From assembly GCA_036655715.1 (NCBI GenBank), contig JAVVPO010000072.1:1-13211 (forward strand): DNA of 13,211 bases. The letters are read 5' to 3'. Below are positions 7,153-13,211 of this stretch, piece after piece. This DNA comes from JAVVPO01 sp036655715. GTDB taxonomy: Bacteria; Bacillota; Clostridia; Lachnospirales; Cellulosilyticaceae. The notes beneath the pieces are model-generated. The model saw only the letters and a list, made by a program, of their open reading frames with translations. It searched no databases and was not told the DNA's origin. Each line of letters starts with the position of its first letter. Position 1 is the first letter of the stretch. Made by a program: the position numbers and the translations under genes.

Positions 7153-7161
7153 ATTGTACCA
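7153..7161 (-). promoter_or_regulatory. Extended -10 promoter of the ABC exporter
   Basis: The minus strand reads TGG followed by TACAAT, the extended -10 form (TGn plus a near-consensus hexamer). It lies about 54 bases before the exporter start and just after the terminator of the upstream operon. The -35 region is poor. Confidence 0.5.
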
Positions 7162-7169
7162 TAAAAATT

Positions 7170-7196
7170 AAAAAAGTCCCATTATTAAATGAGACT
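7170..7196 (-). terminator. Terminator of the GntR-ABC operon
   Basis: On the minus strand the arms AGTCTCATT and AATGGGACT pair at eight of nine positions around a TAAT loop. A run of six T's then more T-rich sequence follows. It lies about 84 bases beyond the permease stop. Confidence 0.75.
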
Positions 7197-7279
7197 GTTT
7201 ATCACCTATTTTATTGATACAATTTGTATATTTTCACAAGGCATCTTTCATAGACTCTACCTCTATCTTCTAGCCTTTA

Positions 7280-7924
7280 CTAAAATTCTTTGTTTATCAT
7301 AATCTTTATAGATAAGTTAATAGATAACCCATAGAGCAGGATTCCTACTAATCCCATTCCTATCGCTATGCCAGTCCCCATTTCTACTTTACCTATTTCT
7401 TCTAAGACACCCCCCACTACACCTGATACTGCAAAAATCCCCATATAAAGGAAAAGCATAATATATCTACTCTTTTCTGTGCCAAACTTAAATACAATAG
7501 GTAGCATGATAGCAGTATAAATCATGCCTATCACAACCATCATGACACTAAATCCGCCTATATTACTAATCACTAATGTTCTAACTGCCTGAGGTGGGAG
7601 AAATAGTTCTCCAAGAAGTAAACAGCTCACGCTAATCACTACCCCAAGTATCGTATACAGCATGCCTAGTATATATTTAGAAAGGCATATTTCTTGCCTA
7701 CTAACAGGTAAGATGGCTACCAAGACTTCTCCCCGGCTCTTCTCTTCATATGCCATAGCACCATAGATTGCAAAGTAAGGAATAATCATACTACCCATAA
7801 AGATAAAGTTTGCTGAAATCAAAGGAAATACAGTGATAAATAACAAACTAATAATAAACTGCATACTCATTGTTCCTTTAAAAAATATGAGTTCTTTTCT
7901 AATTAATTTATATAAGTTATCCAT
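7280..7924 (-). CDS. ABC-2 type transporter permease
   Basis: A 214-residue integral membrane protein with about six hydrophobic helices and no soluble domain. The N-terminal LYKLIRKELIFFK amphipathic entry and the EEKSRGEVLVAILPVSRQEI cytoplasmic segment between helices 2 and 3 are typical of ABC-2 permeases in Bacillota (the ABC2_membrane_5 kind, an assignment from recall). It overlaps the upstream ATPase gene by eight bases, showing translational coupling, and would form the membrane part of that transporter. With the GntR regulator this resembles YtrABC-like or bacitracin-type export systems. The transported substrate is unknown. It is the last gene of the operon and is followed by a terminator. 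Confidence 0.85.
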   Translation of the reverse strand: MDNLYKLIRKELIFFKGTMSMQFIISLLFITVFPLISANFIFMGSMIIPYFAIYGAMAYEEKSRGEVLVAILPVSRQEICLSKYILGMLYTILGVVISVSCLLLGELFLPPQAVRTLVISNIGGFSVMMVVIGMIYTAIMLPIVFKFGTEKSRYIMLFLYMGIFAVSGVVGGVLEEIGKVEMGTGIAIGMGLVGILLYGLSINLSIKIMINKEF

Positions 7925-8780
7925 TTCTCTTTCCCTCCTCTAAAAAAATCATAATTTCTTCTATACTAGCCTTTTCATAAATAGCTTCACTGCCAAATAA
8001 GCCATAGGCTTTTTGTTTATTATCGGTTAGCGCTTCAAAACCAAAACTGCTTTGTGTGCATCCTATAAGTTGCCCTTTCATATTATTTTCTAGAATTCTA
8101 TTAGGCCCTTTGACCTTATAGTACTTTTGGCTTAAAAGTTCTCTTTCTTCATTAAATAAGATTTTTCCATCTTGTATATACACAATGTAGTCCGATGCCT
8201 TATCTAAGTCACTGGTAATGTGAGTAGAATAAAAGACAGACACCTCTTCATCTTGCATATGCTCCATCAGCACAGATAAGATATAATTTCTAACAATAGG
8301 GTCTAAATTAGCTGTTGGCTCATCTAGAATAATCAGCTTAGGTCTTCTAGCTAGTGCCATAGTAAGGGCTAGCTGTTTGTTTTGACCTTGTGAAAGCTCT
8401 TTTACTTTTTTGTTAGTATCTAAGTCAAATCTTTTTATATATTTATGAAAAAGTGCTTCATCCCATGTAGAGTAAAAGGGGCTAAACATCGCCTTAATAT
8501 CTTTAATCGTACTTTCAGCAGTATATCCTGTAGGATCCCCTACAAAACCAATCTGATCTTTGAGCTTAGCCGTATGCTTCTTAATATCTTTTCCAAATAT
8601 CTCAATACTTCCCGCATCTGCCTTAAGTAAATCCATAATCAGTTTAATGGTCGTTGTCTTACCTGCCCCATTTTGTCCAATAAATCCTGTAATATAGCCT
8701 TGTTTAATAGCAAGCTCAGGTATATCTAGCTTAAATTCACCGCGTGCTTTTTTTACATTTTTAAATTCTACCACGTTCAT
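7917..8780 (-). CDS. ABC transporter ATP-binding protein (YtrB/YxlF-like)
   Basis: A 287-residue soluble ATPase that would power the ABC-2 permease downstream. Walker A GQNGAGKT (35-42), signature LSQGQNKQ (129-136), Walker B LIILDEPTANLD (149-160) and the H-loop histidine in YSTHITSDLD (187) are all present. The Q-loop is unusual: the canonical glutamine is replaced in FVGDPTGYT (about 79-87). I recall YtrB/YxlF-type ATPases showing similar acidic replacements, so this alone does not imply inactivity. The last about 70 residues form a regulatory-type tail. The gene starts two bases after the stop of the GntR gene, using a GAGGAGG that overlaps the final codons of that gene. Confidence 0.92.
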   Translation of the reverse strand: MNVVEFKNVKKARGEFKLDIPELAIKQGYITGFIGQNGAGKTTTIKLIMDLLKADAGSIEIFGKDIKKHTAKLKDQIGFVGDPTGYTAESTIKDIKAMFSPFYSTWDEALFHKYIKRFDLDTNKKVKELSQGQNKQLALTMALARRPKLIILDEPTANLDPIVRNYILSVLMEHMQDEEVSVFYSTHITSDLDKASDYIVYIQDGKILFNEERELLSQKYYKVKGPNRILENNMKGQLIGCTQSSFGFEALTDNKQKAYGLFGSEAIYEKASIEEIMIFLEEGKRNG

Positions 8781-8782
8781 AC

Positions 8783-9157
8783 CTACTCCTCCTCATATAA
8801 TAATGTCAACCTACTCATGACTTCCTCAAGTGTTAACCCAACTCCCTTGGCTGCAACAACAATCTCTTCTAGTCTTTCTTCTATCTGACTAATACGTGCT
8901 TCTCTTAGCCTTTCTAGATTTACATTAGAGACATACGTGCCTTTACCAGGAATCGTTTTAATAAAATCCTCTATTTCTAATTCTTCATAGGCTCTCTTAA
9001 TGGTGATGATACTTACCTTAAGTTCTTTTGCTAATACTCTTATAGAAGGTAGTGCTTCATCTGGTTGTAATTCATTGGTCAAGATAAGATGCTTGATCTG
9101 ACTTAACACTTGCTCATATAAGGGTACACTACTACTATTTGAAATAATAATATCCAA
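8783..9157 (-). CDS. GntR-family regulator, YtrA subfamily
   Basis: A 124-residue transcription factor. The N-terminal winged helix (about 10-78) shows PLYEQVLSQIKHLI, the recognition-helix region LPSIRVLAKELKVSIITIKR and the wing segment IPGKGTYVS. The C-terminal part is only about 45 residues, the short dimerising tail typical of YtrA-type GntR proteins; no large ligand domain is present. Such regulators are usually autorepressors of the ABC operon they head, often induced by cell-wall-active antibiotics. That link is known for relatives and inferred here. The first gene of a three-gene operon, with a palindrome right after its promoter. Upstream of the ATG lies AAGGTGGTGG, a plausible ribosome site. 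Confidence 0.93.
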   Translation of the reverse strand: MDIIISNSSSVPLYEQVLSQIKHLILTNELQPDEALPSIRVLAKELKVSIITIKRAYEELEIEDFIKTIPGKGTYVSNVNLERLREARISQIEERLEEIVVAAKGVGLTLEEVMSRLTLLYEEE

Positions 9158-9180
9158 TTTTCCACCACCTTTTTCATAGC

Positions 9181-9208
9181 AACTGTATTTATGCGTTACT
9201 AACTGTAT
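9181..9208. repeat. Direct repeats of AACTGTAT near the GntR operator
   Basis: AACTGTAT occurs at 9181 and again at 9201, exactly 20 bases apart, about two helical turns. The second copy overlaps the palindrome at 9204-9224. This may be an accessory binding half-site. Confidence 0.3.
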
Positions 9209-9224
9209 ATATTATCTATATACA
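9204..9224. promoter_or_regulatory. Probable operator of the GntR-ABC operon
   Basis: A perfect 8-base inverted repeat, TGTATATA and TATATACA with five bases between, lies immediately downstream of the -10 of the GntR operon. That is a repressing position over the transcription start. YtrA-type regulators bind such symmetric A+T-rich sites. Confidence 0.55.
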
Positions 9225-9225
9225 C

Positions 9226-9254
9226 ATATTAACTCTAATTAATTCTCCTGTCAA
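9226..9254 (-). promoter_or_regulatory. Promoter of the GntR-ABC operon
   Basis: Perfect TTGACA at 9254-9249 on the minus strand, a 17-base spacer, and TAATAT at 9231-9226 (four of six consensus positions). It lies about 70 bases before the GntR start. Confidence 0.6.
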
Positions 9255-9282
9255 TAACCTTTATATAAAATTTAAATACTTG

Positions 9283-9291
9283 TGTTATAAT
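9283..9291 (+). promoter_or_regulatory. Extended -10 promoter of the stalk-domain gene
   Basis: TGT followed by a perfect TATAAT gives an extended -10 element. No -35 consensus is obvious. The gene starts about 124 bases later, leaving an untranslated leader of roughly 115 bases. Confidence 0.55.
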
Positions 9292-9316
9292 ATCTTTGGA
9301 CATGTGCAAAGATATT
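9289..9316. repeat. 28-base dyad overlapping the stalk-gene promoter
   Basis: Exact 10-base arms, AATATCTTTG and CAAAGATATT, flank GACATGTG, whose centre ACATGT is itself palindromic. The dyad covers the end of the -10 box and the likely transcription start. It fits a repressor operator better than a terminator, because no T-run follows. Confidence 0.55.
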
Positions 9317-9414
9317 GAACTTATATTTATTTATATTTTTTCTATGTAAACGGAACATTGCTTTAACAGCTTACGTCTTATTACCAAAGAACTTATTACG
9401 AGGAGGATATTATT

Positions 9415-10290
9415 ATGAAAAAACAATTTACTACAAAAATGAAGGTTTTAACTGCTATAGGTGTACTTAGTACAATGAGTCTTACTGCTATCGCAGCACC
9501 TATTTTACAAGAGGTATCAGCTACACTTAGAAAAGATATCACTTTCACTCTAAACGGAGAAAAGACTTTAGAAGGTACAAACGTGATTATGTATGAAAAC
9601 AGTGCTTACTTACCACTTCGTGCTTTAGGAGATGAACTAGGTATGAAAATTGATTATGTAGATGGTGAAATCAAGATTACAAATGAAGCAAGCGGTATGA
9701 GTAAAACAATAACTACTGATGAAATACCAGCTACAGAGCTTACTCCTGCAGTAGAAGGTGTACATATTCCTTCTGCAACAATCAAAGCAATCGAGAAAGA
9801 TTCTAATCAAATAACTATCTTACCAGTAGGTAAAGAAGATGCATCATACAACTATATTGTTCTTAACTTATCAAAAGATATGAAAACAGAAAATTTCAAA
9901 GTAGATATGACTGTAAGTGTAATACACTCACCTGCTATGACACGTTCTATGCCACCACAAACAGCTGCATTTGAAATTAAAGAAGTTGAAGCTATCGCTC
10001 CTTTAGAAAATGCAACATTAAAAGATGTTGTTATCACTGAAATCAGCGAAGATAAAAAAAGCATCACAGTAGGGCCTGTGGCAAATCCAGAAGACAGAAA
10101 CGCTCAAACAATTATTCATATCAGTAATGATGCAGATACTAAAACAAATATCAGACACCATATGAATAAAAAGCTTTATACTGCTGCTGATTTAGAAGTT
10201 GGTCAAAACTTAACAGTTATCCACCAACCTATTATGACATTATCTCTTCCACCACAAACGACAGCTATCGAAATCATTCTTATGGACTAA
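9415..10290 (+). CDS. Secreted stalk-domain protein with two PPQT-type repeats
   Basis: A 291-residue exported protein. A signal peptide (about 1-28) has a lysine-rich N-region, a hydrophobic core and an AIA-A cleavage-like site. Residues about 35-92 resemble the stalk / copper-amine-oxidase N-terminal domain of clostridial surface proteins: FTLNGEKTLEG, an AYLPLRALGDELGMKIDYV core and a final IKIT strand. The rest is two diverged copies of one unit (about 120-190 and 203-290). Each has an early I-x-E-I/K-x-S-x-I-T strand and ends in a shared motif, MTRSMPPQTAAFEI (175-188) and MTLSLPPQTTAIEI (274-287). No enzyme motifs are seen. The role is unknown, possibly cell-surface. GAGGAGG precedes the ATG by eight bases. 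The gene is monocistronic, ending at a strong terminator. Confidence 0.85.
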   Translation: MKKQFTTKMKVLTAIGVLSTMSLTAIAAPILQEVSATLRKDITFTLNGEKTLEGTNVIMYENSAYLPLRALGDELGMKIDYVDGEIKITNEASGMSKTITTDEIPATELTPAVEGVHIPSATIKAIEKDSNQITILPVGKEDASYNYIVLNLSKDMKTENFKVDMTVSVIHSPAMTRSMPPQTAAFEIKEVEAIAPLENATLKDVVITEISEDKKSITVGPVANPEDRNAQTIIHISNDADTKTNIRHHMNKKLYTAADLEVGQNLTVIHQPIMTLSLPPQTTAIEIILMD

Positions 10291-10300
10291 TTTTCAACAA

Positions 10301-10328
10301 AAAAAACTCCCATTTGGGAGTTTTTTTT
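10301..10328. terminator. Bidirectional terminator between stalk gene and helicase
   Basis: AAAAAACTCCC and GGGAGTTTTTT arms pair around a short ATTT loop and run into eight T's on the plus strand. The A-run gives a T-run on the minus strand. It is shared by the convergent stalk-domain and DEAD-box genes. Confidence 0.9.
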
Positions 10329-10335
10329 GTGTTAT

Positions 10336-11997
10336 TTATCTTTTTTTCTTGTTAGCTACTTCGATGTTAATTTTTCTACCTTTAACTTTTTGAACTGTAA
10401 GCATATCCATTACTTCTTGTACATTACCTTCTGGAATCTCAAAGAATGAGAATTTGTCTAACATATCAATTTTACCGATATTTTTACCTTCTAATGAAGT
10501 ACTAGATGCAATAAGCTTTACAAGGTGTGATGGTTGTAATTTATCTTTTTTACCAAGGTTGATAAATAATCTTACATTACCACTATCATCATAGCTTGAG
10601 CCTGAGCTGTAGCTTGAATTTGAGCTTGAACTTGCTCTACTTCTTACTTCTTCAATTTTTACATTTTCAGATGATCCCATTACTATCTTGTTCATAGACA
10701 TTCTAATGAGAGCTGCTGCTACATCTACGCTTGAGATATCCATATCTTCTGAAGATTCATTCATATCATCTACGATATTCTCAACATATTCTGCGTATTT
10801 AGTAAGTTTACCTTTTAAGATTTCAGCTTTTACTTCTTCAAGTACACTTGCAATCTTATTTTCTCTAATATCTTCAATTGAAGGAGGTTTCATAAGTGCA
10901 ATTTTTGATTTTGTATAACGTTGAATTTCTTTTAATTTGTTTACTTCTCTTCCTGCTGCAAATGTGTAAGCTACACCAGAACGTTTTGCTCTACCTGTTC
11001 TACCGATACGGTGTACATAGTACTCTTCATCAGTTGGTACATCGTAGTTAAATACAGCCCCTACGTCATCTACGTCGATACCACGAGCCGCTACGTCTGT
11101 AGCAATAAGGATATCTACAAGTCCACTTCTGAATTTACCCATTACGCTATCACGGTGAATTTGCTTCATATCTCCATGAAGAGCTTCTGCGCTATATCCT
11201 CTAGCTAAAAGAGCTTTGCATAAATCATCAACACGTTTCTTAGTATTACAGAATACTACTGAAAGTTTGAAGTTATTTGCATCAATAATTCTAGATAGGA
11301 TTTCTACTTTGTTTGCTTCACGTACTTCTAAGTAGAACTGCTCTACTGTAGATACAGTCATTACTTTGTGTACCACATTGATTTTAACAGCATCTGTTTG
11401 ATATTTGTTAGCGATATCCATGATTGCTTTTGGAAGTGTAGCTGAGAATAATACGAATTGTCTATCTCCAGGTACTGATTCAAGAATGATATCGATATCT
11501 TCTCTGAATCCCATGTTAAGCATTTCATCTGCTTCATCTAAGATAACCATCTTTAAATCATCAAATCTAAGTGTTTTACGTCTTAAATGGTCCATTACAC
11601 GTCCTGGAGTTCCGATGATGATTTGTGGTTTTTTCTTAAGCGCCATGATTTGTCTATCAATTGGTTGACCACCATAGATAGGGAGTGCACGTACGTTTTC
11701 TTTATATTTACATAAGTCTCTTAATTCTTCTGCTGTTTGAATAACCAATTCACGAGTTGGGCAAAGAATAAGAACTTGAATTTTGCTATTGTTTGTATCG
11801 ATACTTTCAATAGCTGGTACACCGAATGCACAAGTCTTTCCTGTTCCAGTTGGTGCTTGAGCGATCATATCTTTTCCTTCAAGCATGTGTGGAATAGCTT
11901 TTGCTTGGATAGGTGTTGTTTCTTCAAACCCCATATCCACGATAGCTTTTTTTACTTCTTCTGATAAGTTTAGTTGGTCGAATAATATACTTTCTAT
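10336..11997 (-). CDS. DEAD-box RNA helicase with DbpA-type RNA-binding tail; apparent ATA start
   Basis: An ATP-dependent RNA helicase of about 553 residues. The motifs are all intact: Q motif GFEETTPIQ, I APTGTGKT (48-55), Ia PTRELVIQ, Ib GTPGRVMDH, II DEAD (154-157), III SAT (185-187), V ATDVAARGIDV and VI HRIGRTGR (329-336). A serine-rich linker (about 456-470) leads to a C-terminal DbpA-like RNA-binding domain (about 476-549) and a KKKR end. This suggests a ribosome assembly or cold-adaptation role. The first ordinary start, GTG at 11940, would remove the conserved upstream phenylalanine of the Q motif. The frame reads on as ESILFDQLNLSEEVKKAIVD up to an ATA at 11997, which lies seven bases after AGAGGT; no ATG, GTG or TTG exists between there and the upstream TAA. 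ATA is therefore the likely initiation codon. Confidence 0.88.
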   Translation of the reverse strand: MESILFDQLNLSEEVKKAIVDMGFEETTPIQAKAIPHMLEGKDMIAQAPTGTGKTCAFGVPAIESIDTNNSKIQVLILCPTRELVIQTAEELRDLCKYKENVRALPIYGGQPIDRQIMALKKKPQIIIGTPGRVMDHLRRKTLRFDDLKMVILDEADEMLNMGFREDIDIILESVPGDRQFVLFSATLPKAIMDIANKYQTDAVKINVVHKVMTVSTVEQFYLEVREANKVEILSRIIDANNFKLSVVFCNTKKRVDDLCKALLARGYSAEALHGDMKQIHRDSVMGKFRSGLVDILIATDVAARGIDVDDVGAVFNYDVPTDEEYYVHRIGRTGRAKRSGVAYTFAAGREVNKLKEIQRYTKSKIALMKPPSIEDIRENKIASVLEEVKAEILKGKLTKYAEYVENIVDDMNESSEDMDISSVDVAAALIRMSMNKIVMGSSENVKIEEVRSRASSSSNSSYSSGSSYDDSGNVRLFINLGKKDKLQPSHLVKLIASSTSLEGKNIGKIDMLDKFSFFEIPEGNVQEVMDMLTVQKVKGRKINIEVANKKKR

Positions 11998-12216
11998 AAC
12001 GATTACCTCTACAATCTTTTATTTTTTTGTTGTTTCTAGTCTTGTGAACCCTAGTAGGTTCTCTCATCTACTTGGTTCCCTTATGATATTAGGGGAATAA
12101 TACGCGAAGATGTATCTCTTATACATTTCTATATATTCCAAGCAAAAGTGCCAACGCACAATCTATTTCCAGTAAGAAACCCCTCGGTTTCTTTGAATCC
12201 GCGCAAAAAGTGTGTT
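11998..12216 (-). promoter_or_regulatory. Long structured leader of the DEAD-box helicase
   Basis: The gene-free stretch from 12001 to about 12413 holds the helicase leader, its promoter and the cyclophilin terminator. The leader is roughly 210 bases long and carries several possible hairpins: perfect AAGAAACC/GGTTTCTT arms at 12174-12193, ATGTAT/ATACAT at 12110-12126, TTCCC/GGGAA at 12076-12097, and GAACC/GGTTC at 12046-12061. The last is about 40 bases before the ribosome site. None has a T-run, so they are not terminators. E. coli deaD is known to have a long regulated leader; an analogous autoregulation is inferred. No known riboswitch class is recognised. Confidence 0.45.
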
Positions 12217-12246
12217 TTTATAATCACTCTTCTCAATATATGTCTA
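12217..12246 (-). promoter_or_regulatory. Candidate promoter of the helicase gene
   Basis: On the minus strand TAGACA (five of six consensus) and TATAAA (five of six) are 18 bases apart. A TATAAT further upstream near 12326-12331 is an alternative start point without a good -35. Confidence 0.45.
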
Positions 12247-12364
12247 TTAACACTTTCATCTCTATACCAATACCTTCAATAGTAACATAGTAGGAGTCAA
12301 ATAACAAGTTATTTTATCCTTTATTATTATAACCCATTGTAAAATTTTCATGAGTTTTTAGCGA

Positions 12365-12401
12365 AAAAATAGTTATCTTATACAATAAGATAACTATTTT
12401 T
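12365..12401 (-). terminator. Terminator of the cyclophilin gene
   Basis: A 17-pair perfect hairpin with a three-base loop; arms are AAAAATAGTTATCTTAT and the exact complement. T-runs close it on both strands. It lies 13 bases past the cyclophilin stop. It may also block readthrough in the plus direction. Confidence 0.85.
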
Positions 12402-12413
12402 GTAGACAACATT

Positions 12414-13067
12414 TTATTTAGTTAGCTTTTCAGGCTCAGGATACTCTATGCCTTTTGTATCTACCACAATACTTTTGATGATAACCATCTGCTCTGGCTT
12501 ATCATTTCTGTCTGTACGTAAAACATTTATTTCGTTTGCTACTTCTATTCCGCCTACTACCTTACCAAAAGCTGCATAGTCTCCATCTAAATGAGGTGAA
12601 TCACCTGTCATAATGAAGAACTGGCTTCCAGCTGAGTCAGGTGCTTGTGACCTCGCCATAGATAAAACGCCTGGTGTATGTGCTAGATTGTTATCTTCGT
12701 AACCATTGTTTTTAAATTCTCCAGCAATAGCGTATCCAGGCCCACCTGTACCTGTGCCATTTGGATCTCCCCCTTGAATCATAAAATCTTTAATCACTCT
12801 ATGGAAGGTTAAACCATCATAATACCCATTATTAGCAAGATGAATAAAGTTATTTACTGTATTCGGCGCAATGGCTGGATACAGCTCTGCTTGAATCGTA
12901 CCCATGCCTTCTATTTCTATAGTAGCAATAGGTACATCCTTACTACTTATTTCTGCTACGAATTCTGATTCTTGCCCTGCACTAGCATTACTACAGCCTG
13001 TCGCTAGAACTGTTATCCCTAATAATAAGACACTTATCCATTTAGTATATTGTATTTTTTTCATCAT
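12414..13067 (-). CDS. Lipoprotein peptidyl-prolyl cis-trans isomerase (cyclophilin type)
   Basis: A 217-residue membrane-anchored cyclophilin that would catalyse proline isomerisation in exported proteins. The N-terminus is a lipoprotein signal: MMKK, a hydrophobic stretch, then LATGC with Cys25 as the lipidation site, followed by a short polar linker. The cyclophilin domain (about 46-210) contains FHRVIKDFMIQGGDPNG (Arg90, Phe95 and Gln98 of the active site), SAGSQFFI (Gln149, Phe151) and LDGDYAAFGKV. The position of the human CypA tryptophan 121 is a histidine here, as in many bacterial, cyclosporin-poor-binding forms. Two ATGs are adjacent; AGGAGAGG lies at good distance from either. It is monocistronic with its own promoter and terminator. 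Confidence 0.93.
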   Translation of the reverse strand: MMKKIQYTKWISVLLLGITVLATGCSNASAGQESEFVAEISSKDVPIATIEIEGMGTIQAELYPAIAPNTVNNFIHLANNGYYDGLTFHRVIKDFMIQGGDPNGTGTGGPGYAIAGEFKNNGYEDNNLAHTPGVLSMARSQAPDSAGSQFFIMTGDSPHLDGDYAAFGKVVGGIEVANEINVLRTDRNDKPEQMVIIKSIVVDTKGIEYPEPEKLTK

Positions 13068-13094
13068 TTACCTCTCCTGTTTCTTTTTACATTT

Positions 13095-13100
13095 ATTATA
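13095..13100 (-). promoter_or_regulatory. Candidate -10 box of the cyclophilin gene
   Basis: A perfect TATAAT on the minus strand lies 27 bases before the start codon. No convincing -35 is found. It is preceded by a terminator of the upstream gene, so a promoter is needed here. Confidence 0.45.
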
Positions 13101-13142
13101 CTTGATGCTTTTGTCGTTTATTATGAAGATTTTTAGAAAATA

Positions 13143-13165
13143 AAAATAGGCTATTCGCCTATTTT
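13143..13165 (-). terminator. Terminator overlapping the stop of the right-edge gene
   Basis: AAAATAGGC and GCCTATTTT pair perfectly around a five-base loop and are followed on the minus strand by a T-rich stretch. The stem begins within the stop codon of the right-edge gene, so transcription of that gene ends here. Confidence 0.75.
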
Positions 13166-13211
13166 ATTTCACACAATATTCTTCAAGATATGCTTCCATT
13201 CTTGATTTCAT
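13164..13211 (-). CDS. C-terminal end of a gene entering from the right edge
   Basis: The minus strand reads MKSRMEAYLEEYCVK and a TAA stop that overlaps a terminator. The frame is open to the window edge, and the ending is typical of a real gene's C-terminus. The methionine at the edge need not be the start. The protein is not identifiable from 15 residues. Confidence 0.5.
   Translation of the reverse strand: MKSRMEAYLEEYCVK

Noticed and set aside
9298..9414. Riboswitch in the leader of the stalk-domain gene
   Set aside because: Apart from the promoter dyad there is no stable stem set or terminator/antiterminator pair, and no known aptamer is recognised.
10590..10635. Repetitive AGCTTGA/CTGAGC-like stretch in the helicase gene as a DNA repeat
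   Set aside because: It is the coding sequence of the serine-rich linker between helicase core and RNA-binding domain, a normal low-complexity linker.
1..13211. CRISPR array, tRNA or rRNA genes
   Set aside because: No regularly spaced direct repeats, no cloverleaf-like stretches with TTCGA arms and no rRNA-like conserved segments were seen on either strand.

Overview
The window looks like chromosomal DNA of a low-GC Gram-positive bacterium of the Clostridia. The A+T-rich sequence, strong AGGAGG-type ribosome sites, T-rich intrinsic terminators, a YtrA-type GntR/ABC operon and a secreted stalk-domain (copper-amine-oxidase-N-like) protein all fit. The Lachnospiraceae, around Cellulosilyticum, are a plausible guess from protein style, but I could not search to confirm it. 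There are no rRNA or tRNA genes and no CRISPR array.

The left end (1-1840) is a mosaic. A minus-strand IS4-type transposase N-terminus runs off the left edge. It abuts a roughly 70-codon internal piece of an RbsC-like sugar ABC permease that has lost both ends. That piece abuts the stop codon of a two-gene unit: a ParA-type ATPase and a small 127-residue partner. The ParA gene has no ATG, GTG or TTG at its proper start; a CTG sits there behind a perfect AGGAGGT.

The middle (1840-9160) is ordinary chromosomal material: a stand-alone 5'-3' exonuclease (minus); a CPBP intramembrane protease (minus) divergent from a plsC-nitroreductase operon (plus); a bidirectional terminator; an MsbA-like ABC exporter (minus); and a GntR(YtrA-type)-ABC ATPase-ABC-2 permease operon (minus). 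The last operon has a clear promoter and an adjacent palindrome that probably binds its own repressor.

The right part (9160-13211) starts with a divergent secreted protein that carries a stalk domain and two copies of a repeat ending in a PPQT motif. Its extended -10 promoter overlaps a 28-base dyad. Facing it across a shared terminator is a DEAD-box RNA helicase with a DbpA-type RNA-binding tail. The helicase N-terminus, including the Q-motif phenylalanine, is reached only through a non-canonical start (ATA behind AGAGGT), and it lies after a roughly 210-nt hairpin-rich leader. Further right are a lipoprotein cyclophilin with its own terminator and promoter, and the last 15 codons of another minus-strand gene ending in a terminator.

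I see no clearly new multi-gene system. The most unusual points are the two non-standard start codons, the structured helicase leader, the mosaic with a permease fragment at the left end, and several well-formed operator-like dyads.
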